Source: an uncultured Collinsella sp.
GTDB taxonomy: Bacteria > Actinomycetota > Coriobacteriia > Coriobacteriales > Coriobacteriaceae
Direction of reading: 5' to 3'
NCBI GenBank assembly: GCA_902494685.1
Contig: CABUUE010000102.1
Location: 1 to 5,680 of the forward strand
DNA: 5,680 nt
Part shown: positions 1-4,318 of the stretch, one piece after another
Numbering within the stretch: position 1 is the first letter of the stretch
Layout: the number at the start of each line of letters is the position of its first letter
The notes under the pieces: generated by a model
What the model saw: the letters and a program-made list of their open reading frames with translations, nothing else
The model's database searches: none
Told to the model about the DNA's origin: nothing
Translations under genes and position numbers: made by a program

Positions 1-2
1 CC

Positions 3-245
3 CCGCCGTTTGAGGGTTACGATTCCGCGCAGTTTGAAGCCGGTGACCACCTTATTGGCTGGCAAAACGACCGCCACGCCTACCGCTATTGCCACCACTT
101 TGACGATCAGCAGATCACCGACCTGGTGCGCGGCGTGCGTACGTTCTACAAGAGCGGCGAGGTCCCCGTGCGCGAGCTTGAGCGCTTCCATGCTGACGGT
201 CGCAGCGGCGATCTCAACCGCTATGTGATTCTCAAGCGCCTGTAG
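3..245 (+). CDS. C-terminal 80 residues of a probable class I SAM-dependent methyltransferase (5' end outside window)
   Basis: An open frame enters from the left edge and stops at TAG 243-245, giving 80 residues from PPFEGYDS to NRYVILKRL. The segment GDHLIGWQ, then RYCHHFDDQQI, then FHADGRSGDLNRYVILKR resembles the C-terminal part of Trm9/ALKBH8-like class I methyltransferases. In that family a 'D-x-L-x-x-W' strand is followed by a 'Y-x-H-x-F' segment and a final 'GDLNxY' strand. Those enzymes methylate wobble-uridine side chains of tRNA in eukaryotes; bacterial relatives are mostly uncharacterised. The SAM-binding motif I would lie upstream of the window and cannot be seen, so the assignment rests on the tail alone. 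Codon use matches the neighbours. A different frame beginning with ATG at 10 also covers this stretch, but it gives a low-complexity Thr/Ala/Arg/Ser product and is a shadow. The next gene is on the same strand 119 bp downstream. Confidence 0.6.
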   Translation, partial: PPFEGYDSAQFEAGDHLIGWQNDRHAYRYCHHFDDQQITDLVRGVRTFYKSGEVPVRELERFHADGRSGDLNRYVILKRL

Positions 246-283
246 GCACCGACGACTCGCCGTCGAGCCGCACCGCGTCTTTC

Positions 284-308
284 GGGCAAACTATGCCCAC
301 CCCTTTTT
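284..308 (+). terminator. weak hairpin plus T-run, possible terminator of the upstream methyltransferase gene
   Basis: GGGCA (284-288) pairs with TGCCC (294-298) around a 5-base loop, and TTTTT follows at 304-308. The stem has only five pairs and five bases separate it from the T-run, so this is a marginal intrinsic terminator. Its position, 39 bp past the stop and ahead of a new Shine-Dalgarno, is what makes it plausible. Confidence 0.25.
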
Positions 309-315
309 CAACCCA

Positions 316-347
316 TTGACGGAACGCGCAGCTATACGTTCCATACT
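316..347 (+). promoter_or_regulatory. candidate promoter for the TrmB-like gene
   Basis: TTGACG (316-321) matches five of six bases of a sigma-70 -35 box. The best downstream -10-like hexamer, CATACT (342-347), matches four of six but lies 20 bases away, longer than the usual 16-18. The region is more AT-rich than the flanking genes. The -35 is convincing on its own; the pairing is not, and transcription could also read through from upstream. Confidence 0.25.
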
Positions 348-354
348 TATGACC

Positions 355-360
355 AAGGAG
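355..360 (+). promoter_or_regulatory. Shine-Dalgarno that fixes the start of the TrmB-like gene
   Basis: AAGGAG at 355-360 is a near-perfect anti-16S match and ends four bases before the ATG at 365. The spacing is short but workable. It supports ATG 365 as the start of the methyltransferase homologue. Confidence 0.7.
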
Positions 361-364
361 CCTC

Positions 365-1204
365 ATGGGAGCCGTCCACGTTCGCACGCCTAAGAACTTT
401 GTGCTCGAGGAGCGCCTAGAGCGCTACGCCGATGCGATTGAGACGAACCCCGAAATCTATGCCGGAGATTGGCGCGAGGCTTGCGCGCCAGTTGGCAGCA
501 AGCCCTTCGAACACCTTCATCTGGATCTGGGCTGCGGCAAAGGCACCTATCTGGTTGAGCGTGCTCGCCGTGAGCCCGACACGCTCTTTGTCGGCATGGA
601 CCAGGAGCCCATCTGCATCGCCTATGCCGCACAGAAAATCTGCGAGCATGAACTGACCAACGCACTCGTTCTGCCTCGAGGCGCCGCATCGCTGCCGCAG
701 CTATTTGCCACAGGCGAGCTCGATGCCATCACCATCAACTTTCCCACGCCGCAGCCCAAGGCCAAGTACGCCAAAAAGCGCCTCGTCCATGTCGACCATC
801 TGATGCTCTATCGCCCGCTCTTTGCAGCCGGCGCCACCGTAACGCTACGAACCGACAGCAAACCATTGCGCGATTACGCCCTGGGACAGTTTGCCGCGGC
901 AGGCTACGACACGCTTTGGGTAAGTGACGACGTACGCCGCGACCATCCCGAGCATCCCGAGACCGAATATGAATGCCGCACGCGCGAGATGGGCGCCGTC
1001 GTCTATGGCATTTGCGCCACACCCGGTGCGCAGCCAACCGACGAACAGCTCACGGCGGGCCGCATGCAGGAGCAAAGCCTTGCCTGCTACCTGCCCGATA
1101 ACCTCGATGAGCTCACCTATGTACCCCTGGGCATGGAAGAGGCCGTCGAGAACTTTAGAAACCGTGCCCGCAAGGGCAAGAAGCGTCTACCGCAAGAGTC
1201 CTAG
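365..1204 (+). CDS. TrmB-like tRNA (guanine-N7)-methyltransferase homologue with altered catalytic loop
   Basis: The 279-residue protein has a class I SAM-binding fold. Motif I is LDLGCGKGT (53-61) and the acidic end of strand 2 is GMDQE (77-81). The TrmB hallmarks follow in order: a loop NFPTPQPK (125-132) leading into KKRLVH (137-142), a strand LRTDS (161-165), and the late TEYECR (200-205) equivalent to the family's TxYE motif. TrmB makes m7G46 in the tRNA variable loop using S-adenosylmethionine. The loop normally reads FPDPWPK; here Asp is Thr128 and Trp is Gln130, while Asp164, Thr200 and Glu203 are kept. About 55 residues after 220 extend beyond the typical 210-240 residue family length and end in a basic stretch (RNRARKGKKR). 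The family call is firm, but whether m7G46 activity is retained is doubtful, so I withhold the symbol trmB. Alternatives are a lineage-adapted active enzyme or a related RNA methyltransferase with another target. The ATG at 365 is supported by AAGGAG. Confidence 0.85.
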   Translation: MGAVHVRTPKNFVLEERLERYADAIETNPEIYAGDWREACAPVGSKPFEHLHLDLGCGKGTYLVERARREPDTLFVGMDQEPICIAYAAQKICEHELTNALVLPRGAASLPQLFATGELDAITINFPTPQPKAKYAKKRLVHVDHLMLYRPLFAAGATVTLRTDSKPLRDYALGQFAAAGYDTLWVSDDVRRDHPEHPETEYECRTREMGAVVYGICATPGAQPTDEQLTAGRMQEQSLACYLPDNLDELTYVPLGMEEAVENFRNRARKGKKRLPQES

Positions 1205-1269
1205 GGGCTTCTGATGGTCGCGGCGTTGGCAAACAAGCGCAAATAGGCGCCAGCGAACGGCCCTCAAAC

Positions 1270-1305
1270 CTAAGTGAGTAGACTATTTTGCAATAGCCAA
1301 GCACA
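1270..1305 (+). repeat. left arm of the inverted-repeat element
   Basis: The outer 15 bases (1270-1284) are perfectly complementary to the right arm. The inner part carries TTTTGC (1286-1291), ATA (1293-1295) and AGCACA (1300-1305), shared with the other arm. It contains one extra A at 1285. Confidence 0.8.
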
Positions 1306-1356
1306 GCCCGCATAGCAAAACATAAAACCGCAGGTAGAACCCTTGCGCAAAAGCCA

Positions 1357-1392
1357 TGTGCTCGCAATATCGCAAAAAGTCTACTCACTTAG
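1357..1392 (-). repeat. right arm of the inverted-repeat element
   Basis: Read on the minus strand, this arm starts with the same 15 bases as the left arm (1392 back to 1378). TTTTGC (1377-1372), ATA (1370-1368) and AGCACA (1362-1357) then follow in the same order. It lies 121 bp before the helicase ATG. Confidence 0.8.
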
Positions 1393-1449
1393 CTAGCGAC
1401 TACACTAAACGGCTGGGCAGAACGCCCATTTCCTGCATTTTCTCGCGCG

Positions 1450-1480
1450 CTGGCACCCCACGCCGCCGCTACGCCATAAT
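1450..1480 (+). promoter_or_regulatory. candidate promoter for the helicase gene
   Basis: CATAAT at 1475-1480 matches five of six -10 bases in an otherwise GC-rich stretch. A weak -35 candidate, CTGGCA (1450-1455), matches four of six at a 19-base spacing. This would give a leader of about 27 bases before ATG 1514. The ribosome binding site is weak: a purine run GAGAGAAAG at 1498-1506 with no strong AGGAGG core. Confidence 0.35.
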
Positions 1481-1513
1481 AGTTGGCGGACAATCGCGAG
1501 AGAAAGCAACCAC

Positions 1514-4195
1514 ATGGCACAGACCACGACAGATACCGTCGCCGGCACCGTCTCCGGCGCCGGCGCCGCCAGTTCATTCTCGGGCGGCACGGGAACCGAA
1601 GCCGAGTTCGGCTCGCTCGGCGCGCTCTCCCCCACCTGGTGGGAGCCCGAGGATGGCAGTGAGCCCGAACCATGGCTCACGCCCGATCAGGCCTTCGAAC
1701 GCTTCTTTGAATGGACGAGCGACCGTGGCATTGAGCTGTGGGATCACCAAGAAGAGGCCCTCATGGACCTGGCCGCCGGCGATCACGTCATTTTGGGCAC
1801 GCCGACCGGATCGGGCAAGTCGCTCGTCGCGCTGGGCATGCTCTTTATGGGCATGGCACAGGGCAAGCGCTGCTACTACACGGCTCCTATCAAGGCTCTG
1901 GTCAGCGAAAAGTTCTTCGACCTGGTGCAGGTGCTCGGCCGCGATAACGTCGGCATGATCACCGGCGACACGCATATCAATACCAAGGCACCCGTCATCT
2001 GCTGCACGGCCGAAATCCTTGCCAACGATGCGCTACGCGAGGGCGAGGACGCCGATGTGGGCTGCGTAGCCATGGATGAGTTCCACTACTTTGCCGACCC
2101 CGACCGCGGCTGGGCATGGCAGGTGCCGCTGCTCACCCTGCCCCACACGCAGTTTATGCTCATGAGTGCCACGCTCGGCGATGTCACCGCCATCGCCGCC
2201 TCGCTCGAGGAGCACACCGGCGCTGCTTGCGACCTGGTTGTCGACGCCCCGCGCCCTGTTCCGCTGAGCTACGACTATGTGACGACCTCCCTCGAGGGCA
2301 CCGTCGAGCTCGCCATGCGCCGCGGAGAGGCCCCACTCTACATCGTGCACTTTAGTCAGGACGCCGCGCTTGCCACGGCACAGTCGCTTGCCAACTTTGG
2401 CATCGCTAGCAAGGAGCAGCGCGAGGCCATTAAGGAAGCTGCCAAAGGCACGAGTTTCTCCACCGCCTTCGGCAAGATTCTCAAGCGCCTGCTCGGCTGC
2501 GGCGTCGGCGTGCACCACGCCGGTATGCTGCCGCGCTATCGCCTACTGGTTGAGCGCCTGGCGCAGCAGGGCCTGCTGCCCGTCATCTGCGGCACCGACA
2601 CGCTCGGCGTCGGCATCAACGTGCCCATCCACACCGTGGTGCTCACCGCGCTCACCAAGTTCGACGGTTACAAGATGCGTCGTCTGCGCGCCCGCGAGTT
2701 CCACCAGATTGCCGGTCGCGCCGGCCGCTCGGGCTTTGACACCGAGGGTATGGTAATTGCCGAGGCGCCGGAGCACGAGATCGAAAACGCCAAGCTTATG
2801 GCCAAAGCGGGCGACGACCCCAAAAAACTCCGTAAGATTAAAAAGAAAAAGGCCCCCGAGGGCTTTGTCACCTGGAACAAGCAGACCTTTGAGCGCCTGA
2901 TCGAGACGCAGCCCGAGACGCTCAAGCCGCGCCTGCGCATCACGCACTCCATGGTGATTAGCGTGGTCGAACAGGGCGGCGATGCCCGCGCCCGCGTACA
3001 CGACCTCATCGAGACAAGCCTGCAGACCCCCGAGGAAAAGGCCAAACTCGAGGTTCGTGCCGACGAAATCTTCGCCACGCTTATCGACTCCGGCGTCGTC
3101 GTGCGCACCGAGGTGCCGCCCGCACCCGACGCTCCGGCTGACGCCGCGCCGGACATCGACTACGCGCTGACGGTCGACCTGCCCGAGGACTTTGCGCTCG
3201 ACCAGCCGCTCTCGCCATTTTTGCTTGCCGCGCTGGAGCTGCTCGACCCCGAGAGCGAGACCTATACCATGGATCTGATCTCGATGGTCGAGGCAACGCT
3301 CGAGGATCCCAAGCAGGTGCTGCGTGCACAGGAGCGCGCTGCGCGCGACCGTTCCATGGCCGAAATGAAAGCTGACGGCGTCGAGTATGAGGAGCGCTTG
3401 GAGCGCATCCAGGATGTCACCTATGAAAAGCCGCTCGAGGACCTGCTCGACGCCGCCTTTGATAAGTACTGCCAGGAAGTGCCCTGGGCCAACGACTATC
3501 AGCTCTCGCCCAAGAGCGTCCTGCGCGACATGCTCGAAAGCGCAAGCGACTTTAAGGGCTATATCCAGAAGCTCGGCATCGCCCGCTCCGAGGGCATTCT
3601 ACTGCGCTACCTAGCCGAGGCTTACCGCTCGCTCGACCGTACCGTACCGATCGAAAAGCGCGACGAGCGCCTGCGCGACATCATTTCGTGGCTGGGCTTT
3701 GTGGTGCGCTCGGTCGACTCGAGCCTGGTGGACGAGTGGGAGAACGCCGGCAACCCGGCAGCCCTCGATGCCGCGCCGCCGCAGGGCATCGACGAGGTCG
3801 TGGCGGACCGCCGCGGCTGCACGCTGTTGGTGCGCAACGCGCTCTTCCGCCGCGTGACCCTTGCCGCCCGCGAGCACGTTCGCGACCTGGGCGAGCTCGA
3901 CGACGACTGGGGCATGAGCGAGATCCGCTGGCAAAAAGCACTCGACGCTTACCACGAGCAGCACGAGGAAATCCTCACCGACGGAGATGCCCGCAGCGCC
4001 GCGATGTTTTCCATCGACGAGTCCGACGAGAAGACCGCGCACGTATGGCACGTGCACCAGATCTTTGCTGACGAGGATGGCGACCACGACTTTGGCATCA
4101 TGGGCGATGTCGATCTGGACGCCACGCAAGACGGCGGCGAGGTCATCTTCAAGAACTACCGCGTCGGCTTTATCGAGGATTTGCTCGAGGACTAG
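1514..4195 (+). CDS. Ski2-like superfamily 2 DEAD/DEAH-box helicase with C-terminal DUF3516-type region
   Basis: The 893-residue ATP-dependent helicase shows its core motifs in order: upstream DHQEEAL (77-83), Walker A TPTGSGKS (96-103), Ia TAPIKALVSEK (123-133), Walker B DEFH (188-191), III SAT (218-220), a HHAGMLP segment (334-340), V GTDTLGVGINVP (360-371) and VI HQIAGRAGRSG (397-407). Motifs V and VI point to the Ski2/Mtr4-like branch, which usually unwinds RNA. After about residue 430 there is a long alpha-helical region, which I recognise as the DUF3516 type found in actinobacterial helicases and whose role is unknown to me. All catalytic residues look intact, so an active NTPase is expected in the cytoplasm, with RNA as the likely but unproven substrate. 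Residues 1-50 are an extra Ala/Gly/Ser/Thr-rich and acidic leader. A lysine cluster, KKLRKIKKKK (437-446), follows the second RecA domain. No other in-frame ATG occurs before residue 84, which is too late because the helicase core has begun by then, so 1514 is kept despite the poor ribosome binding site. It is followed by a strong terminator. Confidence 0.93.
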   Translation: MAQTTTDTVAGTVSGAGAASSFSGGTGTEAEFGSLGALSPTWWEPEDGSEPEPWLTPDQAFERFFEWTSDRGIELWDHQEEALMDLAAGDHVILGTPTGSGKSLVALGMLFMGMAQGKRCYYTAPIKALVSEKFFDLVQVLGRDNVGMITGDTHINTKAPVICCTAEILANDALREGEDADVGCVAMDEFHYFADPDRGWAWQVPLLTLPHTQFMLMSATLGDVTAIAASLEEHTGAACDLVVDAPRPVPLSYDYVTTSLEGTVELAMRRGEAPLYIVHFSQDAALATAQSLANFGIASKEQREAIKEAAKGTSFSTAFGKILKRLLGCGVGVHHAGMLPRYRLLVERLAQQGLLPVICGTDTLGVGINVPIHTVVLTALTKFDGYKMRRLRAREFHQIAGRAGRSGFDTEGMVIAEAPEHEIENAKLMAKAGDDPKKLRKIKKKKAPEGFVTWNKQTFERLIETQPETLKPRLRITHSMVISVVEQGGDARARVHDLIETSLQTPEEKAKLEVRADEIFATLIDSGVVVRTEVPPAPDAPADAAPDIDYALTVDLPEDFALDQPLSPFLLAALELLDPESETYTMDLISMVEATLEDPKQVLRAQERAARDRSMAEMKADGVEYEERLERIQDVTYEKPLEDLLDAAFDKYCQEVPWANDYQLSPKSVLRDMLESASDFKGYIQKLGIARSEGILLRYLAEAYRSLDRTVPIEKRDERLRDIISWLGFVVRSVDSSLVDEWENAGNPAALDAAPPQGIDEVVADRRGCTLLVRNALFRRVTLAAREHVRDLGELDDDWGMSEIRWQKALDAYHEQHEEILTDGDARSAAMFSIDESDEKTAHVWHVHQIFADEDGDHDFGIMGDVDLDATQDGGEVIFKNYRVGFIEDLLED

Positions 4196-4217
4196 CCCAG
4201 CGTGGCGGAACGAAACG

Positions 4218-4259
4218 AAGCGGGGCCGCTGGCAACATCGTCAGCGGCCCCGCTTTTTT
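4218..4259 (+). terminator. strong intrinsic terminator after the helicase gene
   Basis: A 14-bp perfect stem (4218-4231 with 4242-4255) with a GGGGCCGC core encloses a 10-base loop, and six T residues run through 4254-4259. It begins 22 bp after the helicase stop at 4193-4195. On the minus strand the same stem is preceded by an A-run and followed by a weaker T-rich stretch (TTCGTTTCGTT), so it may also end transcription of the converging DUF2130 gene. Confidence 0.93.
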
Positions 4260-4276
4260 GCACTATATGCTATCCC

Positions 4277-4318
4277 CTACTCGGCATCCTCGACCTCATA
4301 CGCATCGGCCTCGGCAGG
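4277..4318 (-). other. in-frame coding relic beyond the DUF2130 stop (possible lost C-terminal tail)
   Basis: Directly after the TAA at 4319-4321 the same frame runs on for 13 codons, PAEADAYEVEDAE, to a TAG at 4277-4279. The codons are GC-ending like the gene proper, and the product is acidic and Ala-rich like the residues just before the stop (REAAADAGD). This fits a former tail cut off by a single-base change to TAA. Read-through or chance composition are alternatives. Confidence 0.45.

Larger units (their letters stand above)
1270..1392. repeat. 123-bp inverted-repeat element, MITE-like or paired operator
   Basis: Two arms face each other: 15 bases CTAAGTGAGTAGACT at 1270-1284 and their exact reverse complement at 1378-1392. 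Similarity continues inward to about 36 bases per arm (1270-1305 and 1357-1392), with TTTTGC, ATA and AGCACA conserved. The cost is one extra A in the left arm (1285), one substitution, and a non-matching 4- or 5-base patch, so roughly 30 of 36 positions agree. The 51-bp centre encodes nothing obvious. The perfect arms begin and end in a TA dinucleotide (1271-1272 and 1390-1391), which would suit a TA-duplicating miniature element of the IS630/mariner type. No longer direct repeat flanks the arms. Equally possible is a pair of binding sites for one regulator upstream of the helicase gene. Confidence 0.75.
1205..1513. other. 309-bp intergenic region between the TrmB-like and helicase genes
   Basis: No convincing gene lies here. 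Open frames crossing it lack ribosome binding sites and have low-complexity products. It contains a 123-bp inverted-repeat element (1270-1392) and a candidate promoter next to the helicase start. A small hairpin, TGGGC (1414-1418) with GCCCA (1424-1428), has no adjacent T-run. No strong intrinsic terminator follows the methyltransferase stop. Confidence 0.7.

Noticed and set aside
250..265. CGACG/CGTCG hairpin after the first stop codon
   Set aside because: It is a five-base-pair stem with no T-run; such stems are common by chance in GC-rich DNA.
1288..1316. Promoter inside the inverted-repeat element (TTGCAA, 17 bases, CATAGC)
   Set aside because: The -10 match is only three of six, and the -35 lies inside the repeat arm, where the sequence is explained by the inverted repeat.
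1414..1428. TGGGC/GCCCA hairpin as a terminator of the TrmB-like gene
   Set aside because: The stem has only five pairs, lies more than 200 bp after the stop, and has no contiguous T-run immediately after it.
1356..1958. Plus-strand open frame of 200 codons overlapping the helicase start
   Set aside because: It is rich in Pro, Ser, Arg and Ala, has no family motifs or ribosome binding site, and overlaps the helicase Walker A region in another frame.
2822..2851. A-rich run (AAA AAG repeats) as a programmed frameshift site in the helicase gene
   Set aside because: The exact A-AAA-AAG heptamer is absent (T or G precedes the AAA codons), the zero frame continues through a conserved protein, and the run simply encodes a lysine cluster.
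2033..4152. Several minus-strand open frames of 65-172 codons across the helicase gene
   Set aside because: They are shadows of a GC-rich gene. Products are low-complexity, with no start signals or recognisable domains.
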